Origin: Marinobacter zhejiangensis
GTDB lineage: Bacteria > Pseudomonadota > Gammaproteobacteria > Pseudomonadales > Oleiphilaceae
Assembly: GCF_900114775.1 (NCBI RefSeq)
Contig: NZ_FOUE01000002.1
Location: forward strand, 1 to 64,000
Direction of reading: 5' to 3'
DNA length: 64,000 nucleotides
The notes beneath the pieces are model-generated. The model was not told the origin of the DNA. It did no database searches and saw only the letters and a list, made by a program, of their open reading frames with translations. Position 1 is the first letter of the stretch; each line of letters begins with the position of its first letter. Positions 46,614-55,979 of this stretch are shown piece after piece. The position numbers were made by a program, and so were the translations under genes.

Positions 46614-47423
46614 CTACCCCTTGAACATCCGTGAGAAGAAGCCTTTTTTCTGGGCGGTCATGAAACGGTGTTCACGCTCTTCACCCAGCAGGCGCGCCAC
46701 GGCGTCTTCATACGCCTGACCTGCATCGCTGTCGCCTTCCAGAATGACCGGGGTGCCCTGGTTGGAAGCGTTGAGTACCACCTGGGACTCAGGAATGACG
46801 CCCAGCAGCGGGATGGCCAGGATTTCTTCCACATCACCCACCGACAGCATTTCGCCCTTTTCCACCCGCTCCGGGTTGTAGCGGGTCAGCAGCAGGTGTT
46901 CCTTGACCGGGTCCTGCCCCATCTCGGCACGGCGGGACTTGCTCTGGAGGATACCGAGGATGCGGTCGGAGTCACGTACCGACGACACCTCCGGGTTGGT
47001 CACAACAATAGCTTCGTCTGCGTAGTAAAGTGCCATCTGAGCGCCATGCTCAATGCCGGCAGGAGAGTCACAGACAATGTAGTCGAAGGTTTCGGACAGT
47101 TCGTTGATAACGGCCTCCACCCCTTCCTTGGTCAGGGCTTCCTTTTCCCGCGTCTGGGACGCAGGCAGGATGTACAGAGTGTCGACCCGCTTGTCGCGGA
47201 TCAGGGCCTGGTTCAGGGAGGCTTCGCCCTGAATGACGTTGACGAAATCGTAAACCACGCGGCGTTCGCAGTTCATGATGAGGTCCAGGTTCCGCAGACC
47301 CACATCGAAATCGATGACGACAGTCTTGTGGCCACGACGGGCCAGTCCGGTGCTGATGGAGGCGCTGGTAGTGGTTTTGCCAACGCCACCCTTTCCTGAG
47401 GTAACGACAATGATTTTAGCCAA
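46614..47423 (-). CDS. minD: Septum site-determining ATPase MinD
   Basis: A 269-residue ParA/MinD ATPase with the deviant Walker [10 protein letters not shown] at residues 10-18, Walker B-like [13 protein letters not shown] and the C-terminal amphipathic membrane helix ([11 protein letters not shown]). The conserved N-terminus [10 protein letters not shown] requires a TTG start, preceded by AAAGGGATTGCAGCC; an upstream in-frame ATG would add 14 unconserved residues. A TTG start may keep MinD synthesis low relative to MinE. Confidence 0.96.
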   Translation of the reverse strand: MAKIIVVTSGKGGVGKTTTSASISTGLARRGHKTVVIDFDVGLRNLDLIMNCERRVVYDFVNVIQGEASLNQALIRDKRVDTLYILPASQTREKEALTKEGVEAVINELSETFDYIVCDSPAGIEHGAQMALYYADEAIVVTNPEVSSVRDSDRILGILQSKSRRAEMGQDPVKEHLLLTRYNPERVEKGEMLSVGDVEEILAIPLLGVIPESQVVLNASNQGTPVILEGDSDAGQAYEDAVARLLGEEREHRFMTAQKKGFFSRMFKG

Positions 47424-47541
47424 GGCTGCAATCCCTTTATGCGTATGTGTTACGAACCTGTGCATCGCCCGGCAGTCCTCGCACGGGGCGAGGTTGTAAG
47501 GGGCCGGAGATGCCGCTTATTTCAATCATACGTAGCCGGTG

Positions 47542-48297
47542 TCAGGCTTTATCCAGAGGTAAAGCTACCAGTACGTCGTCTTTGAGTAGTATCTGGGCGG
47601 CGGTTTTCCATCCGCTCTCTTGTAAGTCTTCCGAGATTTTATAATGCCCGGCAATGGAGACAAGCTCAGCTTCCAGCGACTGACAGAACACTCGGGCGCC
47701 CGTGGCTCCGTGGATACCTGCGAGCGCCCGGCCACGTAATGGGCCATAAACGTGGATGTTACCTGCTGCCAGCACCTCTGCGCCAGCCTGAACCGGGGCC
47801 AGAATGATCAGGTCACCCTCTGGAGCGTAGACCTGCTGACCGGAACGTACTGGCTGGGTTACGATTTTTGCCGGTTTGCCCTCCGGGGCCTTTTCTGTAA
47901 CCGGGGTGGTGGCTTCGGTGCTGTCGCTGGCTGTGGTCTCTTCCTGGGATCGCGCAGCGTCCCGGGATGCTGCCGCCGGCAGCAACGCAAGCGCGGCATT
48001 TCGTGCCATACGGCGATGGTCGTCAGTGCCCCCGCGCACGCCAATAACGTGGATGTTGTGGCGGCGGCAGGAGCCGATCAGCTTGAAAAAATCCAGTTCA
48101 CTGGAAACACCTTCGTACTTTTCCAGGCTGACCACCAGGGGGATGTCCTTGAAGAATCCTGGTGCCTGGCTGATTTTATCCCTGAGGGTGGCCTCAAAGG
48201 CCTGCTCATCAAAAAAGTACAGTTCCAAGGCGGTCAGTGAGACGCTGGCACTCTTGAGTTGAAAGCACTGACTGGCGTCCGTAGTCATCTGGGTCAT
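47542..48297 (-). CDS. minC: Septum site-determining protein MinC
   Basis: A 251-residue FtsZ-assembly inhibitor. The N-terminal FtsZ-binding domain (about 1-110) is joined by a Pro/Glu/Thr-rich linker to the beta-helical C-terminal domain, which has RSGQQVYAPEGDLIILAPVQAGAEVLAAGNIHVYGPLRGRALAG. It starts within a 4-bp ATGA overlap with the HopJ-like gene. minD follows after 118 bp. Confidence 0.96.
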   Translation of the reverse strand: MTQMTTDASQCFQLKSASVSLTALELYFFDEQAFEATLRDKISQAPGFFKDIPLVVSLEKYEGVSSELDFFKLIGSCRRHNIHVIGVRGGTDDHRRMARNAALALLPAAASRDAARSQEETTASDSTEATTPVTEKAPEGKPAKIVTQPVRSGQQVYAPEGDLIILAPVQAGAEVLAAGNIHVYGPLRGRALAGIHGATGARVFCQSLEAELVSIAGHYKISEDLQESGWKTAAQILLKDDVLVALPLDKA

Positions 48298-48683
48298 GGG
48301 CGGCTGGCGTCCTGCGAGTCTGCGGATTCTGGGGTGCTACCAAGGCGAAGTGGTTCACCATCAAAGCGAATGCCGGACCAGCCGGTGGCCATGAACTGGC
48401 GGATGTTGCCGTGGCTGGTGCCTGCCGGATCGCCAAGAACCTGACGATAATGGCGGCCAAAACAGCTCAGGGTTTCAGCTTCGGTCAGGTTGCAGAACTG
48501 GCCCAGGGCAAACAGCTTGCAGGAGCCCTGGTTTTCCTCGGCACTGTTGAGCAGCGGGCCATTGGCAAAGCTGGTGGGCGTGTGATCGAAATAACGTTCG
48601 ACCAGCTCCATGCTGTCTTCAAAGTCGCTGCGACCAGCCTCAAGGGCGGCCAGATGAATGCGAATGGCGTCGGTAACGTTCAT
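48294..48683 (-). CDS. HopJ-family protein
   Basis: A 129-residue protein matching the HopJ family (annotated as type III effector, but widespread in free-living gammaproteobacteria without such systems). Typical segments are FEDSMELVERYFDHTPTSF, ENQGSCKLFALGQFCNL and LSCFGRHYRQVLGDPAGTSHGNIRQFM. It is probably cytoplasmic and of unknown function. The stop overlaps the minC start, so it is likely transcribed with the min genes. Confidence 0.85.
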   Translation of the reverse strand: MNVTDAIRIHLAALEAGRSDFEDSMELVERYFDHTPTSFANGPLLNSAEENQGSCKLFALGQFCNLTEAETLSCFGRHYRQVLGDPAGTSHGNIRQFMATGWSGIRFDGEPLRLGSTPESADSQDASRP

Positions 48684-48703
48684 GGTGATGAGTTGCCTTT
48701 GGG

Positions 48704-48973
48704 TTACTGTTTGGGGCCAGTCTGGTAGCGTGCTTTCCAGTCTTCGTAGGGCATGCCGTAAATGCGCTCACGGGCTTCCGGGTCCGGGATGTCGATGCCG
48801 CGTTCGGCGGCCTCTGCTCGGTACCACTTTGACAGGCAGTTACGGCAGAAGCCCGCCAGGTTCATCAGGTCGATGTTCTGAACCTCGGTGTGCTCCTGAA
48901 GGTGCGCAACCAGGCGACGAAAAGCGGCGGCCTGGATCTCGGTTTCAGTCTGTTCGGAAATCGGGGTCGTCAT
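48704..48973 (-). CDS. DUF1244 family protein
   Basis: An 89-residue protein with the family pattern AAAFRRLVAHLQEHTEVQNIDLMNLAGFCRNCLSKWY and IYGMPYEDWKARYQ. Two Cys in CRNC may bind metal. The function is unknown. It is the first gene of a probable DUF1244-hopJ-minCDE transcript. Confidence 0.85.
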   Translation of the reverse strand: MTTPISEQTETEIQAAAFRRLVAHLQEHTEVQNIDLMNLAGFCRNCLSKWYRAEAAERGIDIPDPEARERIYGMPYEDWKARYQTGPKQ

Positions 48974-49083
48974 GGGGTCGACATCCCTCGTAAAGTGGCT
49001 TGCTTAATGGAGCAAGATGGTACCGCAAGTTGGCTGTCGTTGGCAGGGAGGTGTTGGCGACTGCGGTTATTTCTCTGTCATAA

Positions 49084-49113
49084 AAAAGCCCTGGCTGGGC
49101 AGCCAGGGCTTTT
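49084..49113 (-). terminator. Terminator after the PEP-CTERM gene
   Basis: AAAAGCCCTGGCT (49084-49096) and AGCCAGGGCTTTT (49101-49113) form a perfect 13-bp stem with a GGGC loop. On the minus strand it is followed by further T residues. It lies 43 bp after the gene stop. Confidence 0.9.
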
Positions 49114-49155
49114 GGGGTGGACCTTTCGATCCTGACGGCTGGTGCCGTCCGGGAC

Positions 49156-49935
49156 TTAAGCCTGCTTCTTGCGACGGCTCAGACCAAAGCCGGCCAAGCC
49201 CAGGCCCAGCAGGGCAAGGGTGCCAGGCTCAGGAACGCCAGCCACGGGCGGTACGTCGATCTGGTCGGCGGTACCAAAACGCAGGTTGTCGATGGCAAAG
49301 CCGGCAGGCTCACTGCCAACCAGGCTAAACTGCAGACCGGCGATGGCGTTAGCGCCGTCTTCGGTGACCAGGCCAAGGAACTCAATGCCCATACCTTCGT
49401 TGGTTACCTGACCAATGATATTGCCGTCACGGTCGAACGCGGTAATCGCGGTTCCGCCGATGGCGTCGAAGTAACCGCCGTCCAGGCCAACACCGGCGAT
49501 GTCGGTGTCAAACAGGATGGTGATGGCGCCGTTGAACGTCGGGCTGCCAGACAGAACCGGAGAGGTCGGGTTGGCTCCATCGTTGGTGATGAAGGTATTA
49601 GGGGAGCTCGGGTCCAGTGACAGGGGGCCAGTTGGCGTGCCGATCACGCATCCGGAGAGGGCTGCGCCAGCGGGGCAGTCCCCAGCACCACCCAGGCTTT
49701 GGCCGGTAAAGTAACCGCCAAAGGAGACAACCGGAGCGTCCGCACCACCGCCGTAGTCGGCCGGGTTGTAAGTCGGGTTGACCGTGCCAAGGGAATACTC
49801 ACTGAACGTGATGAGGCCAGCGTCCGGGGTAAACGCGGTTTCGTCAATGCGGATGACGTCAGCGCTTGCAACGGAAGCGGCGGTAAGGGCGATGGCAGCG
49901 GATACTGCCTTGAGCATATTGGTTGTAGGGGACAT
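49156..49935 (-). CDS. PEP-CTERM sorting-domain exported protein
   Basis: A 259-residue protein: signal peptide (MLKAVSAAIALTAASVASA, cleavage about residue 26), a Gly/Asp/Thr-rich beta-sandwich-like body, and a classic C-terminal PEP-CTERM anchor (VPEPGTLALLGLGLAGFGL followed by SRRKKQA). Such proteins are processed by an exosortase and are usually linked to extracellular polymer or biofilm. No exosortase gene is in this window. The ATG has AAGGAGATAAGGAC upstream. Confidence 0.92.
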   Translation of the reverse strand: MSPTTNMLKAVSAAIALTAASVASADVIRIDETAFTPDAGLITFSEYSLGTVNPTYNPADYGGGADAPVVSFGGYFTGQSLGGAGDCPAGAALSGCVIGTPTGPLSLDPSSPNTFITNDGANPTSPVLSGSPTFNGAITILFDTDIAGVGLDGGYFDAIGGTAITAFDRDGNIIGQVTNEGMGIEFLGLVTEDGANAIAGLQFSLVGSEPAGFAIDNLRFGTADQIDVPPVAGVPEPGTLALLGLGLAGFGLSRRKKQA

Positions 49936-50155
49936 GTCCTTATCTCCTTGTTTATTGGTTTATCGTTGGTTAGGTGAGCCCCTTATAGGAGGGGGATAAC
50001 CTGGTATTTTTGAAGCAGCAAAATTCAGGCCTATGTTTTTAATATATTGATAGTTATTGGAATTATTTTGTTTTTGGCAGTTCGGTGGCTGCTTGGTGTA
50101 AAGCAGGCTGACGCTTGGGGTGCTTAAGGGATTCAAAAAGGATGCAGATCTGGCT

Positions 50156-51223
50156 GTGACCGAGCAACGAAAGATCATTCATGTCGATTGTGACTGCTTC
50201 TATGCGGCGGTGGAGATGCTTGATGATCCGTCCCTGCGAGAGGTTCCGATTGCTGTGGGTGGGGATGGAGGTCGCGGGGTGGTGACCACATGCAACTACC
50301 GCGCGCGGGCGTTCGGGGTGCGCTCTGCCATGCCCGCAGGCGAGGCACGACGGCTCTGTCCGGGGTTGGTGTTTGTGCCCTTGAATATGGCGCGATATCG
50401 GGAGGTGTCGGCCCAGATCATGGCAATTTTTCGAGAGCTTACGGAAATGGTTGAGCCGCTTTCGCTGGATGAGGCTTTTCTTGATGTGAGCGAGGTGACG
50501 TCTTTTCATGGCAGTGCCACGCTGATGGCAAGGGCGTTGCGTGAGCGGGTCCGTCAGGAGGTGGGGATTACAGTGTCAGCCGGGGTTGCCCCGAACAAAT
50601 TCCTGGCCAAGATCGCCAGCGACTGGGAGAAGCCGGACGGACTATTTGTCATCCGTCCGGACGAGGTGCTGGATTTTGTCCGTGAATTGCCGGTGGAAAA
50701 GCTGTTTGGGGTTGGGGTAGTCACCGCCAGGAAGTTGCACGATATGGGAGTGGCAACCTGCGGTGATCTGCGTGAGCAGCGACCGGAATGTCTGGTTGAG
50801 CGTTTTGGTCGCCAGGGCTACCGGTTGCACCAGATGGCCATGGGAGAAGATGACCGGCCAGTCGTTGTCAGCCGGGATGTCAAATCGTTGAGTGTGGAGC
50901 GTACGTTTTCACAGGACTTGCCGGACAAGGCTGCGTGTGTCGCCGTCATTGGCGAGTTGATGCAGGAACTGGAGCGCCGTCTGGCCCGCAAGGGCGTGAC
51001 AAAACCGATCCATAAGCTGTTCGTCAAGGTCCGCTACAGTGATTTCTCAACCCATACCCTGGAGCGGGTAAGGGCACAGTTGGAGGCTCCGGGCAGCGAG
51101 GACTTTCTGCCTTTAATTGATGAGCTGATCAAAGACCCTGAGCGACCAGTCCGACTTCTGGGGCTGGGCGTCCGGTTTCGGGATGATCGTTCGCCCATTC
51201 AGCAGCTGCGGCTGTTTGAGTGA
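50156..51223 (+). CDS. dinB: DNA polymerase IV
   Basis: A 355-residue Y-family translesion polymerase. The active-site acidic residues are in [16 protein letters not shown] and [13 protein letters not shown]; the helix-hairpin-helix and little-finger domains follow ([41 protein letters not shown]). It starts at a GTG giving [13 protein letters not shown]; another GTG 12 codons upstream is possible. No clear LexA box was seen. The C-terminus QQLRLFE resembles a beta-clamp-binding motif. Confidence 0.96.
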   Translation: MTEQRKIIHVDCDCFYAAVEMLDDPSLREVPIAVGGDGGRGVVTTCNYRARAFGVRSAMPAGEARRLCPGLVFVPLNMARYREVSAQIMAIFRELTEMVEPLSLDEAFLDVSEVTSFHGSATLMARALRERVRQEVGITVSAGVAPNKFLAKIASDWEKPDGLFVIRPDEVLDFVRELPVEKLFGVGVVTARKLHDMGVATCGDLREQRPECLVERFGRQGYRLHQMAMGEDDRPVVVSRDVKSLSVERTFSQDLPDKAACVAVIGELMQELERRLARKGVTKPIHKLFVKVRYSDFSTHTLERVRAQLEAPGSEDFLPLIDELIKDPERPVRLLGLGVRFRDDRSPIQQLRLFE

Positions 51224-51230
51224 GGGCGGA

Positions 51231-51797
51231 TTAGCCGAACATGGTTTTGAAGGTGTCGGCAAAACTGTGAGCGGCCAGGACGCCCATGCTTCCGCCAATC
51301 ATCGCCCCGGCAGCAACATCACTGGGGTAGTGGAGGCCAAGGACCACCCTGGATGCGGCCACGCTGAGGGTGAACGGTAAGAGCAGCCAGGCGATTTCCG
51401 GTGCCAATACTGCCAGAAAGCTGTTGAAGCAGACGGCGTGGAGGGTGTGGCCAGACGGAAAACTGTAGCGGTCCAGTGGCGGGGTTCCGCAATTGATGCT
51501 GGGGAAAGAAATAAACGGCCTCTCCCTGATCAGCCACCGTTTCAGTAGCTTGTAAGTCAGTGTGCAGGTCAGACCGGTGGCCGCCATTAACAGCGCAATA
51601 GCCAGGCCGTCCTCGGGCCGAATAACCGGGATTGCCAGAATCAGTGCATACCAGAACCAGCCATCCCCGAGTCGGCTGACCAGTTGGAAGTAAGTGTGTA
51701 CCGGTCGGAACCGCAAGGACCGATTGATGCTCTGGCAGAGCGCGAACTCGCGCTGGTCAACGGCTTCAAAGAAGCGGGATGCTTTGCTTGATTGCAT
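51231..51797 (-). CDS. PAP2-family membrane phosphatase
   Basis: A 188-residue integral membrane lipid phosphatase. The three PAP2 motifs are visible: KRWLIRERP, SFPSGHTLHAV and SRVVLGLHYPSDV, with about five hydrophobic segments. It could convert phosphatidic acid to diacylglycerol or act on undecaprenyl pyrophosphate. Its start lies inside the upstream glycosyltransferase gene (32-bp overlap), so the two are co-translated. That pairing and the upstream Pho box suggest it supplies diacylglycerol for glycolipid synthesis. Confidence 0.88.
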   Translation of the reverse strand: MQSSKASRFFEAVDQREFALCQSINRSLRFRPVHTYFQLVSRLGDGWFWYALILAIPVIRPEDGLAIALLMAATGLTCTLTYKLLKRWLIRERPFISFPSINCGTPPLDRYSFPSGHTLHAVCFNSFLAVLAPEIAWLLLPFTLSVAASRVVLGLHYPSDVAAGAMIGGSMGVLAAHSFADTFKTMFG

Positions 51798-52983
51798 GAT
51801 ATTTGACCCTGTGTTGCTGGTTCAGCACCAGTTGTTCAAATTGTTCTATCTGTACGCTCCAGTTCAGGTCGAGAGCGTCCAGTCGTGCCTGGGAGCGGAT
51901 GCGGTTCAGAAGGGTGGGCTGGTCGACCAGCTTGAGAGCCGCGTCAATAAAACCCTCGTCATCAGCCAGGCCGGCTTTCATACCATTGCCTTCATGGCTG
52001 ATGTGTTCGCTGGCAGCGGCATCATCGTAGGCGACGACGGCCAGGCCGCTGGCCATGGCTTCCGTCACCACGTTGCCAAAGGTGTCGGTTTTGCTGGGGA
52101 ACAGGAAAATGTCGCCCGAGGCGTAGTGTTTTGCCAGATCCTCGCCCCGCTGCATGCCGCAGAAGATGTAGTCGGGATGGCGGTCCGCCATCTTCTTTCG
52201 CAGTGGTCCGTCCCCAACCAGTACGAATCGTGTCTTGGGGTGCAGGTTGTGGATACGTTCAAAACAGGCGGTGGCCATTTGCAGGTTCTTTTCAGAAGCC
52301 AGCCTGCCGACGTACAGCACCACGCGGTCGTTCGGGTCTACGCCCCAGGATTTACGCAGGTTGTCGTCGCGCTTGTGGGGTGTAAAACGGTTGCAATCCA
52401 CGCCACGGCTCCAGAGTCCCGTGGGATTGACACCCATGGCCTGGATCGTTGCCTGCATCTTGCGGGTTGGAACCAGGGTGATGGCTGTCCGGTTATGGAA
52501 CCAGCGACCGTACCCGCACAGGAGTTTTTCCAGAAAGCCCGCGCCGTAGTAGCGGCTGTAAGTGTGGAAATTGGTGTGAAACCCCGAACTGACCGGAATG
52601 CTCAGGCGCCGGGCAGCATTGACGGCCGCGACCCCCAAAGGCCCCTGAGTGGCCACATAGATGGCGTCCGGGCGCTTGCGTCGCCACAGTTGTGCCAGTC
52701 GAGCGGACCGGGTGATGCCAAACCGGAGATCCGGATAACCCGGCAGGGGAATGCCGGTGACCAGGTGTTCGTCAGTAAACAGTGCCTGCCCTGCGCTGGT
52801 GACACTCCCGGTGGCCTCGTGGCGTTGGCGGGGGCGTACCACCGAAACCTGATGCCCTTGCTGCATCAGGCCCTGGCACAGATGCCTCAACGTATTGGCC
52901 ACCCCATTGATTTCCGGTGGGAAGGTCTCCGAAACAACGACGATATGGCGGCTTCGGTTGGCGAGAGGTAGTTGTTCTGACAT
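51766..52983 (-). CDS. GT4-family glycosyltransferase (putative diacylglycerol glycosyltransferase)
   Basis: A 405-residue GT-B enzyme. The N-terminus HIVVVSETFPPEINGVANTLRHLCQGL and the C-terminal EX7E-type segment FLFPSKTDTFGNVVTEAMASGLAVVAYD place it with the SqdX/MgtA/Agt group of lipid and mannosyl transferases. In marine bacteria related enzymes glycosylate diacylglycerol under phosphate starvation. I chose the ATG giving MSEQLPLANRSRHIVVV. It is directly downstream of a three-repeat Pho box and overlaps a PAP2 phosphatase gene. The sugar donor and acceptor are inferred. Confidence 0.85.
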   Translation of the reverse strand: MSEQLPLANRSRHIVVVSETFPPEINGVANTLRHLCQGLMQQGHQVSVVRPRQRHEATGSVTSAGQALFTDEHLVTGIPLPGYPDLRFGITRSARLAQLWRRKRPDAIYVATQGPLGVAAVNAARRLSIPVSSGFHTNFHTYSRYYGAGFLEKLLCGYGRWFHNRTAITLVPTRKMQATIQAMGVNPTGLWSRGVDCNRFTPHKRDDNLRKSWGVDPNDRVVLYVGRLASEKNLQMATACFERIHNLHPKTRFVLVGDGPLRKKMADRHPDYIFCGMQRGEDLAKHYASGDIFLFPSKTDTFGNVVTEAMASGLAVVAYDDAAASEHISHEGNGMKAGLADDEGFIDAALKLVDQPTLLNRIRSQARLDALDLNWSVQIEQFEQLVLNQQHRVKYHAIKQSIPLL

Positions 52984-53015
52984 TGATTCACCGTTTCCAT
53001 CTTTCTGACTACCCA

Positions 53016-53059
53016 CTATGGAAATGCTGTATGACAGTCAGGAGACAGTCGGGTGACAT
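53016..53059 (-). promoter_or_regulatory. Pho-box promoter of the glycosyltransferase-PAP2 operon
   Basis: On the minus strand three half-sites follow each other with exact 11-bp period: ATGTCAC (53053-53059), CTGTCTC (53042-53048) and CTGTCAT (53031-53037). Ten bases after the last is CATAGT, a possible -10 hexamer, then 33 bp to the ATG. PhoB boxes are direct repeats of CTGTCAT spaced by 4 bp that replace the -35 element, so position and orientation fit an activated promoter. Confidence 0.7.
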
Positions 53060-53065
53060 TCTGTT

Positions 53066-53089
53066 GACCTGAGGTTGCAAATTCAGGTC
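53066..53089. repeat. Inverted repeat GACCTGA/TCAGGTC
   Basis: A 7-bp perfect inverted repeat with a 10-nt spacer, just upstream of the Pho box and 150 bp before the small exported-protein gene. It has no T-tract on either strand, so it is more likely an operator than a terminator. No regulator can be named. Confidence 0.35.
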
Positions 53090-53237
53090 GACAAAAAAAT
53101 GACGTAGATTGATTACAATTGGTGACAAAATAGTCAATGCAATGTGTTCGGATTCACAGATATACGCCCTATTTTGGTTAGACTTTAGGCTATACAGACC
53201 TTAGAATTCGTAACGCAAATAAGTAGCCAGGCTTACC

Positions 53238-53552
53238 ATGATCATTCGCATTTTTGTCGCTTTACTCGCTCTCAACATGGTTGCATTTGTCGTGCGTGCC
53301 GAAGCCGGTGAGCGCAATACGTTCGACTATGAAATTTCACCGGATACGGTTTATGAATTGCAGGAAGAAATGTCTGGTGATTTTGAGCGGGATGAAGGCG
53401 ATACCCTGACGGAAATTGGCTCCCGGCTGCTGAGCTGGAGTTTCACTCGGGGTGATGAGGGCAAAAAGTACGCGTCCGAGTCCGTTCGGCCCGATCATGG
53501 TGTCGCCCTGCTGGAGCGGGGGGCCTGTCTTAACTTCAAGTGGGACTTCTGA
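53238..53552 (+). CDS. Small exported protein of unknown function
   Basis: A 104-residue protein with a clear signal peptide (IIRIFVALLALNMVAFVVRAEA, cleavage about residue 23). The mature part is acidic (ELQEEMSGDFERDEGDTL) and ends in a short hydrophobic segment GACLNFKWDF. I do not recognise the family. It stands alone, with 254 bp upstream that include the divergent Pho promoter and 225 bp downstream in which I see no gene. Confidence 0.6.
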   Translation: MIIRIFVALLALNMVAFVVRAEAGERNTFDYEISPDTVYELQEEMSGDFERDEGDTLTEIGSRLLSWSFTRGDEGKKYASESVRPDHGVALLERGACLNFKWDF

Positions 53553-53777
53553 TACCGCTGACTGTACGTTCTCTCCACCGCCTTCCCTCCTGTTTTCGCC
53601 CTCTCGTGTTTTCATTTTGATCCTTAAACGTCACGCGGCCCTGCGCTGAATCCCATTTCGAATTGACCTGTTCTCGTTACCTTGACCTGTCCTGGAGTTG
53701 CCCTGGCGCATTGTTTGCCACGAAAAGTCGTGTGATGATCGCATCAGCTCAGAAAAACAATCAGTCAGGAGGGAGCG

Positions 53778-55979
53778 ATGGAGAGGGACAAGCCGGTGGT
53801 CCTCGGCGAAGAGGATGCCTGTGTTGATGCCGTGCTGGAGCGTGTGGGCCGGAATATCGTACTGGGGCTTCCGCTGGGGTTGGGTAAGCCTGTCCGGTTC
53901 GCCAATGCCCTGTACCGGAGGGCCCGGCAGGATTCGTCGATTCAGCTTCGCATCATTACGGCAATTTCAATGCTGGCGCCACAAGGTAAATCATCCCTTG
54001 AGCGTCGCTTCCTCGAGCCCTTTGTCCAACGCCTGTATGGTGAAATTCCAGAGCTTGAATATGCCCGGGATGTTGTGGATGGAAAGTTACCGGGGAATGT
54101 GCAGGTTTCGGAGTTTTTCTTTAAAGCTGGCAGCTTTCTGAATCACCAAGGTCAGCAGCAGAACTACGTCTGCACCAACTATACCCATGCGGTGAGGGAC
54201 CTGTTGGCGCAAGGGGTCAACGTTCTTGCTCAAATGGTTGCCCCATCGGCGGATATGGAGAGCGTCAGCGTCAGCTGCAACCCGGATCTGACGCTGGACC
54301 TTATCCCGGTTTTCCATGAGCGTGCAGCGGCAGGTGAGCCCGTTATGCTGGTGGGTGAAACCAACCGTCAATTGCCCTACCTGGGGCATCATGCGGAGTT
54401 GCCCATCACCAGCTTTGATGTGGTGCTTGATCGCCAGAAAAGCGAATACGGATTGTTTCCTGTGCCACAGATGGCAATTAGTCCTGCAGATCATGCCATC
54501 GGTTTCTATGCCAGTGCGTTGCTGAAGGATGGCGGAACCCTGCAGGTTGGCATTGGGTCTCTGGGGGCGGCGCTGGTACATAGCGCGATCCTTCGCCACA
54601 GCAATAACCAGGCGTGGCGTGCGGTTTACGATAACCTCCGGGTTGCCGAGCTAAACCCTGTTGCCGTTGAAATCGGCGGAGACGGAACCTTTGAGCAGGG
54701 CTTGTACGGCTGCAGTGAGATGATGGTGGATGGTTTTGTACACCTGATGAACGCCGGGATACTCAAGCGCAAGGTATACGATCACGCCGGCCTGCAAACC
54801 CTGGTCAACGAAGGGAAGGTAGGGCCGGAGATTTCTCTGGGGTGCCTTGATGCCCTGCGGGATGCTGAGTTAATCGATTCACCTTTGCGGGCCCGGGATG
54901 TCCAGTGGTTGATCCGGTACGGCATCTTCAGCGAAGAAGTCCAATTCAAAGGTGGGCGGCTGGTGGTTCGCGAGCAGACCCTTGAGCCTGACCTGGATGA
55001 CCCCGAAGCACGCCAACGAATGGAGCAATTAGCGCTGGGTGATTCGCTCAAAGGTGGCGTAGTCATGCACGGTGGCTTCTACCTGGGCCCCGGGGATTTC
55101 TATCAGCAGCTGCGAGAATTGACGCCGGAGCAGCGCGACAGCATCTGCATGACCAGCGTCAACTACATCAACCATCTTTATGACCACACCTTTGGCGATC
55201 AGCGCCTGAAGGCGGCCCAGCGCAAGGACAGTCGTTTTATCAATTCGGCCATGATGTATACGCTGGAAGGTGAGGCGGTTTCAGACGGTCTGGAAGACGG
55301 GCGGGTGGTCAGTGGTGTTGGCGGGCAATACAACTTTGTTGCGATGGCCCATGAAACACCGGGCGCCCGCTCCATTCTGTCGTTGCGCAGTACCCGTTCG
55401 GCGGGGGGCAAGGTTGTCTCGAATATCGTCTTCAATTACGGCCACTGCACCATTCCGCGACACCTGCGGGACATTGTGATTACCGAGTACGGGGTTGCTG
55501 ACCTGCGAAGCAAGTCGGACCAGCAGGTATACCTGGAAATGATCCGCATTGCGGATTCGCGGTTCCAGCCGGAGCTGCTCAAGCAGGCCAAAAAAGCCGG
55601 TAAAGTTGATGCCGCTTTCCAACTACCTGCCAGTTGGAGCAACAACACGCCCGAGTCGCTGAAGGCGGCGATGCGGGTCGCCGGGGTAGATGGCCTGTTT
55701 CCGGCGTTTCCGTTCGGGTGCGACTTCACGGACGATGAACTGGTCCTTGGGAAAGCCCTGAAAACCCTGAAGGCGGCAACCGCAACTGGTCGTGGTAAAA
55801 TCGCGACATTGTTCGGTGCATTGCGGGTCTCCAGCGAGTTGGGAGAGTTGCAGCCCTTGCTTCAGCGCATGGGGCTGGATGACCCGAAAAAACCGGGCGA
55901 TAAACTGAATCAGCGGTTGTTGATTCTGGCACTCAACAGGATTGGCCTTTCGTCGGCCAAAGGAAACACGACATCGTAA
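53778..55979 (+). CDS. Acetyl-CoA hydrolase/transferase family protein, long form
   Basis: A 733-residue member of the class I CoA-transferase family. The C-terminal catalytic half has MTSVNYINHLYDHTFGDQRLKAAQ, SGVGGQYNFV, SLRSTRSAGGKVVSNIVFNYGHCTIPRHLRDIVITEYGVADLRSKS. It is about 150-200 residues longer than typical acetyl-CoA hydrolases. The extra material is partly a C-terminal extension (from about residue 615: WSNNTPESLKAAMRVAGVD) with repeated Leu. The ATG follows GGAGGGAGCG. It ends in a TAATG overlap with the next gene. Confidence 0.88.
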   Translation: MERDKPVVLGEEDACVDAVLERVGRNIVLGLPLGLGKPVRFANALYRRARQDSSIQLRIITAISMLAPQGKSSLERRFLEPFVQRLYGEIPELEYARDVVDGKLPGNVQVSEFFFKAGSFLNHQGQQQNYVCTNYTHAVRDLLAQGVNVLAQMVAPSADMESVSVSCNPDLTLDLIPVFHERAAAGEPVMLVGETNRQLPYLGHHAELPITSFDVVLDRQKSEYGLFPVPQMAISPADHAIGFYASALLKDGGTLQVGIGSLGAALVHSAILRHSNNQAWRAVYDNLRVAELNPVAVEIGGDGTFEQGLYGCSEMMVDGFVHLMNAGILKRKVYDHAGLQTLVNEGKVGPEISLGCLDALRDAELIDSPLRARDVQWLIRYGIFSEEVQFKGGRLVVREQTLEPDLDDPEARQRMEQLALGDSLKGGVVMHGGFYLGPGDFYQQLRELTPEQRDSICMTSVNYINHLYDHTFGDQRLKAAQRKDSRFINSAMMYTLEGEAVSDGLEDGRVVSGVGGQYNFVAMAHETPGARSILSLRSTRSAGGKVVSNIVFNYGHCTIPRHLRDIVITEYGVADLRSKSDQQVYLEMIRIADSRFQPELLKQAKKAGKVDAAFQLPASWSNNTPESLKAAMRVAGVDGLFPAFPFGCDFTDDELVLGKALKTLKAATATGRGKIATLFGALRVSSELGELQPLLQRMGLDDPKKPGDKLNQRLLILALNRIGLSSAKGNTTS

